Source: Nelumbo lutea
Taxonomy: Eukaryota > Streptophyta > Magnoliopsida > Proteales > Nelumbonaceae
DNA: 64,000 nt
Direction: 5' to 3'
NCBI GenBank assembly: GCA_022828595.1
Contig: JAKGHH010000001.1
Location: 141,255,017-141,319,016 of the forward strand
The notes below the pieces were generated by a model. The model worked only from the letters and a program-made list of their open reading frames with translations. It did no database searches and was not told the DNA's origin. The translations under genes were made by a program, and so were the position numbers. Position 1 is the stretch's first letter, and each line of letters opens with the position of its first letter. Positions 1 to 13,628 of this stretch are shown in pieces.

Positions 1-149
1 TGAAAACAATTACTTAATTTTGGTATGAGTTAAAATAAAACAAAATGCAATTATTAGTTATAAACAATTTTTAATATACCATTAGAAGTAAATGGGTCGT
101 AAATGGGTTAGATTAATGAAAACCAAACCATACCCGATTGAGTAGTGGA

Positions 150-172
150 GAGAGAGAGAGAGAGAGGGAGGG
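150..172. repeat. (GA)n microsatellite
   Basis: Short purine dinucleotide run in AT-rich intergenic DNA. Similar GA runs occur near 42063-42080 and 44395-44414. Confidence 0.9.
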
Positions 173-228
173 AGTGGGGAAGTAGTACTAATTAGGAGTA
201 TAAAGAAAGTTATCAGCGATTTTACTAA

Positions 229-347
229 TGTTATGTTTGGTTTGAAGGAAAAAGTAGGGAAAGGAAGGGAAACCTTTACAAACCTTGTATAGATTTCCCT
301 ACCTTTCCCTTCCTTTCCCTACCTTTTTCTTCAAACCAAACATAGCC
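229..347. mobile_element. PIF/Harbinger (Tourist)-like MITE
   Basis: A 119 bp near-perfect palindrome. The left end contains ATGTTTGGTTTGAAG and the right end is its reverse complement, and the arms continue through an AGGGAAAGGAAGGGAAA tract. The trinucleotide TAA flanks both sides (226-228 and 348-350), which matches the 3-bp TWA target-site duplication of PIF/Harbinger elements. It has no coding capacity. The family assignment rests on TSD length and the ends only. Confidence 0.65.
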
Positions 348-350
348 TAA

Positions 351-1031
351 GGAAATTTTAAAGATTGATCACTTGTCGTTTGGGAGTGGTGGGAAGGGGG
401 AGGGAGAGCGAATTAAGGAGAGAGGCATGGGGTGTTTGGAGCAAGGAGAGGCATGGTGATGTGGACCACCTTGGTTTATATATATATATATATGTTTAAA
501 TATTATATTAAATATATAATATCATTTATATTATATATCAGAATATATTTAAAATATTATTTGCATATTAATTTTCCTTTATTTATAAATACCTTTTTGA
601 AAACAAACTTTTAATTGAAAAAATGTGGGAATTCAAGTCCCTAATGAGGAACCCATCTCCATCGGGGATCAGGGATGCAAGATAAATTTTTGGGAGAATG
701 ACCAATAACCCCAAGTCAGAATTTGTAGGCTCAAAGTACATTTGGAGTAGGTGCCATATCAGAATAAATGCCAATTCATGGGCGGGAATGGGAGCATAGA
801 GTGTGATTTTTGGACCTTCTAAATGTTTACAGCTTTGCAGTGGGAATCAGAAATCTGCATTAGGCTTGTCTGTACTTTTCCGTAATTTTTTTTCCCAACA
901 GTGATCAGGGTCAAAGACAAGAATTAATTTAAAACTCTGGATCAGGACGGGGAGTATAATCCCAGCTCCGAACCCACCCATTGCCATTCCAACCTGGGGG
1001 GTTCATCCCCCAAGCCCATAAATATAGTTGT
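351..1031. other. intergenic, no gene seen
   Basis: Mixed-composition intergenic sequence with a short TA run near 479-493. No convincing coding exon or transposon end was recognised. Confidence 0.6.
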
Positions 1032-1225
1032 AATAATTATGGTAATTATAAATGTAGTATCAAATACTTATAGAAATTATTAAAAATTTCCAATTATTTA
1101 TCTGAATAATTGGAAGTTTTATAATTTAAATAATTATGGTAATTATAAGTGTAGTATCAAATACTTATGGAAATTATTAAAACTTTCCAATTATTTATTT
1201 GAATAATTGGAAGTTTTATAATTTA
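1032..1225. repeat. two tandem ~97 bp AT-rich units
   Basis: Two adjacent copies of a ~97 bp unit (1032-1128 and 1129-1225) differ at only a few positions. Each contains a small hairpin made by CCAATTATT and AATAATTGG. The flanking DNA to about 3.8 kb is very AT-rich, with recurring short motifs such as TCCAATAATTATTGA near 2960 and 3240, and no gene was seen in it. Confidence 0.75.
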
Positions 1226-2422
1226 ACTTTCACAAAATTAAACTACCAAAATCAGTGCTTTTTAGAAATTAAATTACCAAAATTATACTAAATATCAAAG
1301 TTACTGAAAATATAAAAATAGATTTATTTTTATTGCAATTAATTCCCACTAAAAAATAAATTACTATAATGTTTTAGTTATTATTTGATAATATCATTAA
1401 ATATTAATAAATTGACAAAATTGCTGAAAATGTAAAAAATAAATTTATATTTATTAAAATAAAATTTTCAATGAAAATTTACCAATAATTTTTAATTAAT
1501 AAATTTTCATTTATTAATATTTTAATTAATTACCAATTTTTTAGTAATTATTGATTTCAATAATTAATTTTCAAACATTTCTGAAATTAAATTACTAAAA
1601 TCAGTAATTTTCAGCATGTAATTTTTAGTAATTAAATTTTCCAATTTGCCAAAATTATGAAAAGTATAGTTTAGGTGTTGATATTTACTGAATAATATTC
1701 AATAATATCGATAGTTATTGAAAATATCAAAAACATTTTACAAATTAAGTTGGTTTTTAGTTGGTTTATTGGGCATGTAAGATTAAGAGTTGTTTTAGGA
1801 GGACATTTAGGTGGGACTGTGGGAGAGATAGTTTAGGAGCTGGGGGGGGGGGGGACTAATGAAGAAGAGAAGGCTACCGTGTTTGTACATGGATATGCTA
1901 GGTTTTAGGCAAGTTTCCATTTGTGTGGATTGGGAGAGATTATAGGAAAAAACTAGAGAGAGATTTTAAGACAGAGGAAAAGATTAGAGAGAGAGATTAT
2001 AGGAAAAGATTTCCTAAGTTAGTGGGTTTTCTTCCCAATTTAATGGGGCAAAAAAGGGAGATTGCCATGCTAGGTGGTAACTCCATGGGCTTGTAGAGGG
2101 AATGTTGCACCACCTCTAGAATGAACAAGGAGAGGGCTATTGACATGGCAAGCTCTACTTTAGTATATACTAGCAGGGACTTGTGTGATACATGGGCTTT
2201 GTTAAGCGAAAACTAAACAAAAGAAACACATAGTATATAATTATTTTATATTTTAACTTTTTAATAACCAATCCGATCAAACTTGCCTCGAGTTGATCGG
2301 TTTTCAAGTATTTATGATTAGCTTTGGTTCAACAATATTTTTTTACCCAACCAAGTTAGGTCAGTTTCAGTTTGGCCATTTGTAAATTGACCAAAACTGA
2401 ACTTACCCTACCATAGATATAT

Positions 2423-3827
<1,405 letters not shown>

Positions 3828-3836
3828 ATTTTAATA

Positions 3837-5204
3837 GGGCTTTTTACAAAAAAAATAACAAAGTTTTACAAATTAACAAAATCAGATATGTTTTAAAACA
3901 AATTGCAAAAATAGATGGCGGGATAAAAAGTTAAACTTTATTTCCTGAACCGCCCCTTGTTAAAAGCCCACCAGCCAAGGCCATTCTCGTCCATTACACC
4001 ATATCTCTCTCTCGTTGTAGGAATGGAACCTTATGGTTGGAATGGTGGTGACAAATTAATGCGAATGAGAAGCGCCAAAGGAGAAGAAAAAAAATAGAAC
4101 ATATATAATAATGTATAGAAAAGAAAAATCAGAATGAATTTATTAGTTGGAATAGGGGAACTTCGGCTGAGGTTCATCGAATTTGTTAGTTGGAGACTTG
4201 ATCACGGTCGTTGGAACAGGGGAACTTCAATTGGGGTTCCGATCTAAAGTAGATGCTGCAACAGGGGTATGCTTCCGCATTCAGATCGTTTCTCTCGAAC
4301 ATCGAAGGCGAGACAAATTTGTAACTGAGAGACTGGTGAGATGATCGACTTTCTAATGTGATTCTCGTCCGAATCTGAGGGATGGATGCTTCAGGCAACG
4401 ATTACTACCATCGGCTCTGCTCAGCTAAAGGTAGAGAACAGGGGGTCTGTATTTTTGGGGAGCAGAGAATGTTGGAGGAGAGAAGGGGAATGACGGGGAA
4501 GCAATGTTTTAAAAACTGACCCGGAGGCCGAACCTTTTTTGCCTCTGGGTTGCAAGTCACCGGTTCGACCCGTGGGGTCAAATAGTTCAGAAAATAGCGG
4601 GGCAAGGCGCCTAGTGCCTTGGGACGCATAGATCTTGAAAAATTACCCAAAATCAAAAAACAAATCACCCCAATCGAACATCAGAGTGCAAAGTAATTGC
4701 CTCCAAAAGTTTGTGTGCATTGAGTGTGCAACATGCGACTTGGTCATCAGGTCGAACGGTTGTTGACCAAGTCAATGGTGTTTGACCATTTGACGGGTCT
4801 TGACTGAACTGGACTCGGAATCCTGGCCAGATGATGGTTTGAACGGTTCGACCAGCTAGGTCAACAACGGGTTAAAAACATTGGGGGAAGAAAGAAAACA
4901 AATGAAAGGAAGGAGAAGAAAGAAAAAGAAAGAGGAGGGAAGGGAAAAGAAGGGAAAGGAAAGGGAAAAGGTGTGTGAGAGAGAGAGGGAGAGATCGGAT
5001 TGGAGAGAAGATGTTTGTTGTCATGCCTAGTTTGCTGTCGTAAGGTAGAAGAAGGTGAATATTGTTTCGACAATTTTTTAGTTGAGGGCAATTTTGCCCT
5101 AAAAAATTAAAAATCTTTCTTGCTCACTGTTTTTGTCATTATTTTAAAAACATAACTGATTTTGTCAAATGACCAAACCTAGCCATTTCTTTTGTAAAAA
5201 GTCC
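3837..5204. mobile_element. Mutator-like element (non-autonomous MULE)
   Basis: The ends are inverted repeats of about 85 bp. The left starts GGGCTTTTTACAAAA and the reverse complement of the right starts GGACTTTTTACAAAA; both go on to share ACAAAATCAG and ATGTTTT segments. The flanks are 9-bp direct repeats with one mismatch, attttaata (3828-3836) and tttttaata (5205-5213). Long terminal inverted repeats plus a 9-bp TSD is the Mutator signature. The interior (about 3990-5090) is less AT-rich than the flanks and contains a nested hAT-like element, but I recognise no transposase or captured host domain. Confidence 0.7.
4502..4882. mobile_element. hAT-like MITE nested in the MULE
   Basis: The left end reads CAATGTTTTAAAAACTGACC and the right end is an inverted version (GGGTTAAAAACATT). 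Flanking 8-mers cggggaag (4494-4501) and gggggaag (4883-4890) match at 7 of 8 positions, as expected for an aged hAT TSD. The same terminal family occurs at 7654-8576. Confidence 0.55.
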
Positions 5205-5213
5205 TTTTTAATA

Positions 5214-6392
5214 TTTTGTTATTTCAGATATTTAGTTATTGAAATATTTAAATAATATTTTATTTTTAAGATTTATATTTTTATTAATTGAATAATTCAT
5301 AAAATTATAACTTATATTGTTATGACATAATTTCATGATGAATTTTGTAAAAATATAGAATTATTAATAATATGAATATTATTAAATCTATTATAATTAG
5401 TTTTTGTGTTTTGAATAAATATTTTAAACTTTATTTAGATAATTTTGTTGTAAAAATTAAACAATTCTGATTTTTTTTTTTAATTTAAACTTTCTTTAGG
5501 TAGATGTAGAAAAAAAGTGGGTAGAAGATAAATAGGAAAATTAGAGACAATTTAGGAGAAAGTGGGGGGAAGTGCTGCCATTTGGCTAAACATTAGAAAA
5601 GCAAATCCCTCTTTCTTTATAGTTGTTAGAAATAATTAAACCTATGTTATTTTCTTATTGGTTTAATGGATAAATATGTGGAATTAAAAAATAAAAAATT
5701 CAAAAAAAAAATTAGGAAAGGGGTTTTAAAGCAAGGAGAGACATGGTGACATAGACCATCTTGCTATATATATAGATATACATATAGATATCATTGTACA
5801 TGGACTCCAACTTTAGAACTTTTGTGTATTACTTGGAAGGTCAAGAGCCCCAAGATTAGTTGAAATATTAGTAATTTACTTTAACGGCCAAGATTAACTC
5901 TTTGCACTCAAGAGATTATTCTGTTGGCACAGTTTTTTTTAGTTGAATTGGTACATTATTTGGATGACCAATTTTAATGGTCTAGATCTTAGATTTTTCT
6001 TTGATGCACCACGATTCATACATTAGATTTTATGCATTATTTGGGTAGCCAAGATTAGTTAAAATCTTGGTATATCATTTGGATTGTCAAGATTTTTTTT
6101 TAAGAGATAATGATTCATTAAACTGAGAGAAACAAGATAACCAGAAATAAAGCACAGACAACCACAATCAAAGAAAGCACAAAAAAAAAAAAAAACAAAA
6201 AAAAACAAAGACAAAACAAAACCACTACAAACAAAATAACCACAACCGAGAAACCAAAGCAAAATCAGTTTCAGCTATTTGGGCTTCCTCCACACAGGCC
6301 TGCAAAAGTCTATCTGGAAAATTTTCAAAGAAAATTCCTGAATCTGATCTGCCAACAGCCACAGATGTATGCGTAATAACATTTCCATCTTT
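5214..6392. other. intergenic, no gene seen
   Basis: AT-rich DNA with a TA-rich patch near 5765 and low-complexity A-runs near 6180-6210. No exon, RNA gene or clean element end was found. Confidence 0.55.
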
Positions 6393-6642
6393 GGGCTGTG
6401 TTTGGTTGCAGTGCAATTTTATTTGCATTAGTACAAATGTATGGGTGTGCAAATGAAAAAAAAAATCCAAATCTTGGTTTATTTTTGTTTTGTGTTTTAT
6501 TTATTTTGCTTCAAGTTTTGCTTTACTTCATTTGTACTGCAAACAAACAAAATAAGGTAAAATAAATCATAAGTTGCACAAAAATCAATTAGCATGGTTT
6601 TGCATCAATGCAAATAAATTCGGATAGCAACCAAACACAACC
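6393..6642. mobile_element. MITE with TGTGTTTGGTTGC ends
   Basis: A 250 bp element whose left end GGGCTGTGTTTGGTTGC is inverted at the right end (reverse complement AGGTTGTGTTTGGTTGC). The arms share further TTTATTTGCAT segments. It resembles PIF/Harbinger MITEs, but I could not fix an exact TSD. Confidence 0.5.
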
Positions 6643-6711
6643 TTAGGGAACAAAACATAACCTACAAATTCGATCATTTGCCCAACTTAAGATATCCAAA
6701 AAAAATCTATA

Positions 6712-7645
6712 TCTATACTATATATAAAAGTGTGAACATAGTGTGAGACATTTTTGGACTAAAATTACCCTTTATTTCTTTATTTGAGAAAATGTATAAA
6801 AGTCATTTTATTATAGTTTTAATGTTAGCTTTATTGGCTACTATAATGGCCATATTTGCGTATTTAATCTATTTCTAATTGTAAGGGTTGAAAATGCAGC
6901 TTCAATTATTACTTTCCACCTCATCTAATCCCCTCTCATTAAATCTTATATTTAAGGTATTAAATCTCATTTTCTCTTATTAAGTCTATTATTTAAATTT
7001 ATTTTTTACTAATAAATGTTATTAATTAGATGTACGTCAATATTTTTAAAAATATAAACCCATATATTTTAAAACTGACTCAAAAACAAAACCATTTTAT
7101 ATTCAAGTGGTGGCTAAGAAATTCAATCATCTGAATCAAATTGGTTAACCTATGAAGCCATAATTAGATAATAAAATTTTTTAAGTATAAAAAAAATATA
7201 GAAAATTACAAAAAAAATTATACAAAATTAGACAAGTTAATTATATTTTATTAATCAAATTAAAAAATAAGTGTAATAAACAAGAATTATTTTTATTGAA
7301 AATGAAAATGAAATACATAATTTAGAACTAACCAAAAATGAAATATAAAAATTAATAATAAATAGTTCAAATTTTGGTTAAATTTGTTAACCTTTAATGT
7401 CATAAATAAATAACAAAATTAATAAAATATAAAAATACATAAATTTTACAAAAAAAAAAACATTCAGGCACATGTATAATAATATCATGTATTTATCATA
7501 TTAAATAAAAAGTAAGTGTAACATATTAAAAATACTTTTACACATAAAAATACAAAATATATTATAGAAACTTTCTTAATATATCTAAAATTCTATATTT
7601 ACACCACTATTCAAAATATAAATAAGATTGTGAAACTTTATTTTG
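6712..7645 (+). mobile_element. Helitron-like 5' end and repeat modules
   Basis: An A-TC junction begins TCTATACTATATATAAAAGT, close to the usual 5' end of non-autonomous plant Helitrons. It is followed by the same AT-rich modules (TCAAATTGGTTAACC, then CATAATTAGATAATAAAA) seen in the elements at 11191, 22997 and 58246. No CTRR 3' terminus was found here, so the right boundary is arbitrary and the element may be truncated. Confidence 0.4.
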
Positions 7646-7653
7646 ACTAAAAT

Positions 7654-8576
7654 CAAGGTTTTAAAAATCGACCCAGAAATGGGATCGCTTTGGCTTTCGG
7701 TTTCCAAGTCATTCAACCGTCTGATTTGAATGAGTTAAACTGGTAAGATGTAAAATATAATGCAACTTTTTATTTTGACCATTAGGTTAGGATTAGGTTA
7801 AAGTTCATGACATATTTACATTATTATGAGAGGGAGTGTGGGACTTTGAGAAGGAGATAGTTGGTTAAAGTTGAGAAGTGAGAAAGAAGAAGAAGAAGAA
7901 GGAAGTGTTGCCAAAGGTGGTTGTCACTATATTTATCGAGCATTATTGCAGAAATATTTGCCCTAAGAAGAAGAAGAAAGAATCGTCAGCGACGACTATC
8001 TCCTTGTTCATCATCAACGCCGCTACAACACCGCTTGCCCTCTTTTTACATCTTTCTCATCTCTCTAAATCTCTCTCTTAACTCCTAGATCATTTGTTTC
8101 ATTGGTGTATCTCAGATTTCAATATAAGATCAGTGTTTAATCTTTCATCTCTTGTATCGATTTTTCAATTTCTTCATTGGATTTGTACTTTTTTATTGTT
8201 GCAACATAAAAAGAATCCCATAAATGAGAAAACTCAAAATCAAAATAGAATGACTAAAAACCTTAACTAATTTTGGTCATTGGGAATAATCGAACAAGAT
8301 TTTGAGATATGAAAGTTTCTTCTATCAATTTTTTTATTTTCTAATTTATATTTTTAAAATAAATAAAAAATTTGAAATTAATTTGAAAGTAACCAAAAAA
8401 CCATTAACCGGGTTGAACATTTTAATGGTTAAACCATTTGGATCAGCAGTTCTTTGACAATTTCAACATTTTTTTTGTAAAAATAGCAATTTAGGGCCAA
8501 AACAGAATCAGTGACCTCACTAGTTTTCAGGCCAAACGGTTCGACTATCTAGTTTGGTCCAGTTTTTAAAACATTG
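7654..8576. mobile_element. hAT-like non-autonomous element
   Basis: The left end CAAGGTTTTAAAAATCGACC pairs with a right end whose reverse complement starts CAATGTTTTAAAAACTGGACC (first 14 bases differ at one position). The flanks are actaaaat (7646-7653) and actaaaac (8577-8584), an 8-bp duplication with one mismatch, which fits hAT. The interior (about 7800-8100) is less AT-rich, but no known domain was recognised. Confidence 0.6.
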
Positions 8577-8584
8577 ACTAAAAC

Positions 8585-9248
8585 ACTCATTTTTAAATTT
8601 AATCTCTATTTAATGGTAAAGTATATATTGCAAATTTGGCCCTAAATTGCAAATTTTAATATTTTTTTAAATAAAAAATTTAAAACAAAATTAACAAACA
8701 TAAATAAATGTAGCATAATATATATTAATATAAAATATAACTATGATACTTGTAAAACATAATTATACTATTTATTGATAAAATATGTATTTTTACACAC
8801 ACACACACACACACACACATAATGTTGATGTAGAGCAGTTTGACTCGTTTGACCTTGATAGTCGAACCGGTGGCTTATTTAGTATGTCAAATATATGATG
8901 TTAAAAATATTTCCATTTTTTCTAATTTCTATATTTTTTGTATTTTTTATATTTTAAACTTTATTATTTAATTGTGGCAACATGGATTGGCCTATTTGAC
9001 CCAAATGCTTTAATTTCTTACCACCACCTAGATGAAAATGCTATTTTTTTTCCAAGTAGCAGATTTTAAAAGTATAAGTTTTTATGTTATTGAAATTATT
9101 AATTTATTATATATGTATTTAATTATAGAATTTAATAATGAGAAGAAACAAAGAAGCCTTAAATATATGATTCAATGAAGATGAATGCAAATTAATACCT
9201 TAAATGTTAGATTTAATGATAGATAATTAAATGCATTAAATATTTTAA
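8585..9248. other. intergenic with an (AC)n run
   Basis: AT-rich DNA with an AC dinucleotide microsatellite at about 8796-8818. No gene was seen. The left edge of the duplicated block lies at 9249. Confidence 0.6.
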
Positions 9249-9568
9249 AATTAACTCTTTTAAACTCATTTAATATCAATAACTAATTATCCTATTTACC
9301 TTCATTTTTATCAATAAATTTAATATCAATAATTTTATAAAGTACGATAGATATTCAAAGTTGAATGGGTGTCCATGTTTCCGCTTTCCAATGTAAGTGT
9401 CTAGTATTCCAATGTGCCCAAATACATATTTGTTTCCTTCATTGAATTCCACTTGCCAGGTGTCGTTGGTTGCTTGCATGCATTGGATGTGCCTTTTCTT
9501 TCTAGCCACTTGCAGCTTTTCTGTATGATTCTTTCCACATGTGGAGGGGTGTTTTCATGTGTGACTCT

Positions 9569-10330
9569 TTACGAGGTCTTCACTGCATGGCGAGTTGACT
9601 TAGTGGGTGGCGGGTTGTTGGAATCGGTCTGATTTCCAATCGCCGCCGGAGCTGGGTCGCCTGAGGTTTCTATGCATCGTCGTTTTGTTGCACTCGGTTC
9701 GTCCTCACTGTCTTCATCTGAGCCTAGTGCGCTGTGCTTGATCTTGCATGGTGTGGCCGGAGCGTTAAATGGATGATAAATTGGTAGATTTAAAAAGGCT
9801 TTTCTGGACGAAACTCCGCTTTGAGCCATTCGCTTGGGTTGTCTATTGTTCTTTCCTCTAAGAACTTTCTATAATCACTGATCGAAGCTTCTAATCTCTT
9901 ACAGTTTTTCCATGCATGCCCTACCAATTCACATTTTATACAAACTCTAGGCAACTGTTCATAGCAGTACCATAACCATGTATATCGGCCTTCCTTCATT
10001 TAATATGAATCTTCCCGTGTACAGAGGCTGTTGCAAATCAAGTGTGACCTTTTCCTTACAAAGATCCGTCTTTCCAGGTGTCCTATGAGAATCTTTTTTC
10101 TGGTTCGACACTACCTATCCTGCAAAACTTTCTAGATAGCAGATTCGACTGTCCTCGACCATTCCTCTTGGCACCATGCGAATATCGAGCCAGACCTATT
10201 GCTTCTAAACTTTGTCTATTGTTCCAGATTGTGAATCTGTCCATTCATCCAACAATATCCAACTTGTACGACAAAACCACAACCCTTGAACAACTCTCCC
10301 TTTCACATAAGTGTTGGTATTATTACTAAT
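9569..10330 (-). pseudogene. LINE ORF1-like remnant with CCHC knuckle (copy 1)
   Basis: Minus-strand fragments resemble the ORF1 of plant L1-type LINEs (DUF4283 followed by zf-CCHC_4). The clearest part, about 9790-9999, reads YEQLPRVCIKCELVGHAWKNC in effect, giving a C-x2-C-x4-H-x4-C zinc knuckle. The sequence upstream on the minus strand (about 10010-10240) can be read as a degraded DUF4283-like region only by changing frame. Downstream (9276-9829) the frame breaks up. I see no reverse transcriptase beside it, so it is a relic. The domain calls come from motif recognition, not a search. Confidence 0.5.
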
Positions 10331-12054
10331 GAACAAAATGAAACTATTTGGTTTCACCATTTATCAATATAAATGATAGAAAATTGAAATACTTTGATTT
10401 TTGTGCATGGGACATTTAGAGAAACGTCAAATTCTTGTTTCCCCCAATGCCCTAGCGTTTCTTGAAACCAAATACTAATGTGACACACTTTCTGAAGTGG
10501 AGAATAAAAAACGTTTAAAGCGAAACCCATCCAAAGAACAAAAACAGGAAACATTTAAAGTGAAAAAGTACAAATAAATAGCCCATCCATAAACGCCCAT
10601 GAAACCAAACACATATGCAATTTTTCATATTGATTTTACGTGACTTTCAAGGGTTTCCTCGTTTACCTGCTACCTTGGAAAGATACAACCCTTTAATGCG
10701 AGCTTGGATATTTTAATAGCTTCTTTGATGGGGTCAAAAGATGGTAATATCTGATCATCCATCGTAACTGCTAAAGTGCTAAGGCAAACTGTTTAGCTAT
10801 GTTCTCCTGTGTTGTGGGTGATTCAATATGAGAAATATATCACCGCTTAACCTTTTTCCTTCTTGGTCATTAATGACAGAATTCACCTATTAACCGCAGC
10901 TCAGAGTAGTTGAGGGGAAAAACTTTTGCTAAGAATGTAAACAACGACAGTGAACCTGTGCACCACGTAGGGAGAGTGTTGGGTTAATGGATTCAGGGGT
11001 TTATAGACGCTGAGGTCGCAACATTAAGAGAGGGAGAGTTGTTCAAGTATGGAATCCTTGTGATGCATTTTTTTTTTTGTGCACACTCTCAACTAAATAA
11101 GTGAGAGTTGTAATGAGGTAATCCGATCAGGTAATTTGAAAACCCAAATTCAGGTCAAATAAATCTAAACACACCTTTCATGGTTGTTTATCTATATATC
11201 TACACACTCTATAAAATTGAGAATGAGGAGGTATTTAATAATGGAATTTTTCTTTACTGAAATACCCCTCATCTTGAATTTAATTCATCTCCATTGAAAG
11301 GTCAAAAAATACAATTAAAAGAATACCATTAAGTACATTCAATTACCTCTCATTATGTCTCTCATTTAAGTCATTAAATAAATCACATTCTCTCTCATAT
11401 CCAACATTTATACTTTTGTTTATCATCATTAAATTCCACTAATTTTATGGTGGTGGATAAGTAGTTCAACCATTTGGGTCAAATGAATAATTTTATGATG
11501 TCATAAATAAATAATACAAATTTAGAAATATAAAAAATACTTTTGCTTATCATCATAAATTCCACTAATAAATCCATACACAATAATTATTAATAGAATG
11601 AAATTTTATAATTTTTAAAATAAACCTAGAAATGAAATCATATTTTCCATTTAGGTCATGGGTAAGTACTTCAACCATTTGGGTCAAATGGATAATTTCA
11701 TGATGTCATAAATAAATAAAACAAGTTTAGAAATATAAAAAATACAAAAAATATAGAAAAATAAATAAACTTTGAAAAATAAATTGGACACTAAAAATAA
11801 TTTTTTTAAAATAAAATAGTACAAAAAATATGAAACAATTTCGGGCACATCTATAATGTTATATACTAATAATATAAACAATAATAAGTATGATAAATAA
11901 TAAATATTTTATCAATGATATAAATGAAATGCAAATTTTAAAATAGTTTGAAAATGAAACCATTTCCATATTTAGATGGTAGGTAGGTCAATGATCTAAT
12001 GTTACGGGTCAAATGGGTCAATCTATGATGTCATAACTAAGTAACAAATATTAA

Positions 12055-12055
<1 letters not shown>

Positions 12056-12084
<29 letters not shown>
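12056..12084. repeat. (ACAT)n microsatellite
   Basis: About seven ACAT units. Copy 2 has a shorter run near 23865-23882, so the two blocks differ in length here. Confidence 0.9.
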
Positions 12085-12085
<1 letters not shown>

Positions 12086-13628
12086 AACTCAAATAAAAAT
12101 ATAAATTTTGTATAAAGCATTTTGATACAATTCTATTGTTATATATTCACCATATTAAACAAAAATAAATATGAAAATAAGAATTACTTTTATCGATGAT
12201 GAAAAAAAAATGGAATACATAATTTAATCTATCCATGTCAAGTGGATGTTATTATTAAAATAATAAAATACATAATTCTAGAAAATGTAAAAATTTGTCT
12301 ATAATTTTGGGTACATTCTATAATATTATATATTCATCATATAAAAAATCATATTTGAATTAGGGTATATTCAAATATGATTTGATCCATTGATTTGATC
12401 AGATCTCATAAATATTGATTCAAATCCGAATCCGATCAAGATGCTAAATATTTGAATCTAATACGATCCAATTTATTTAAAAAAAAGTAATAAATTATTA
12501 AAAGAAAAAGAAAAATATAACAATTAAAATAAAAAACAAAAACATAAGTATTTTTTCAACTATTTCCATCATATAAAAAGTTTACAAAAATGCAATATAA
12601 ATAACATATTCATAAATAAATAATAAATAACATATATATTATATATAAATAATATATATACTATATATAAAAATAGTTGATTTGACCGCAATATTAAAAA
12701 CCAATATTCAAACAATATATTGAAATTACATTTCTCTTGGTAAATAAGTAATTTTTATTAACTCATAAATTAAATAATAAAAATAAAGAGTATAGAATTT
12801 TTTATAAATTTTATCAAAAAATTCGAACATACATTACTATTATATATTCTTCGTATTAAGCAAAAATATGTTTGAAAAAATGAGAACTATTGTTAGTAAA
12901 GATAGAAATGGCTAAAATACAAAGAAAAAAAATGAATTAATGTCTTAATCATAGTCCATTTTCCTAGTTAAATAGGTTAATGATTCAACCAGTAAGGTCA
13001 TTTGGTTATTGATTATCATCATCATCATCATTTGGTACTGCCACATGCAAAAATAAATGCAGAAATGAGAATTATTTTTATTGATGATGAAAATGTAATA
13101 CATGATTTAAAATCAATTGAAAAAGAAAAAAAAAAGGTTTTCCATTCAAGTGGTGGGTTAGTGGTTCAACTATCTATGTCAAATGGATCAACACGTGATG
13201 TTATTATTAAATAATAAAATACATAAAATTCTAGATAATGTAGAAATTTGTAGATAATTTTGGATACATTCTATAATATTATATATTTATTATATAAAAA
13301 AAGTGTGATTAATAAGAATGATTTTCATTAATGATAGAAATTGGATAAAAATTAGGAATAAAAATAAAGAGCATTAATGTCTAACACATGACCCCACTAA
13401 CCATGTCAAATGATTCAATGATTTAATTAGCTAGGACATTGTAGGAAAGTGGTTTGGCAGGGATGCAAATAGATCGGATCGGATTTAAATCAAAAAATAT
13501 TTGAATTCGATTCGACCCAAAGATCTAATCGGATCTCATAAATATTGATTCAAATCTGAGTTTGATCAATGTGTTGGATATCTAAATCTGATATAACCTG
13601 ATTTAATTTAAAAATACAATAAATTATT

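Noticed and set aside
1032..1225. Possible CRISPR-like spaced repeats
   Set aside because: Only two adjacent 97 bp units with no unique spacers, in a plant nuclear context.
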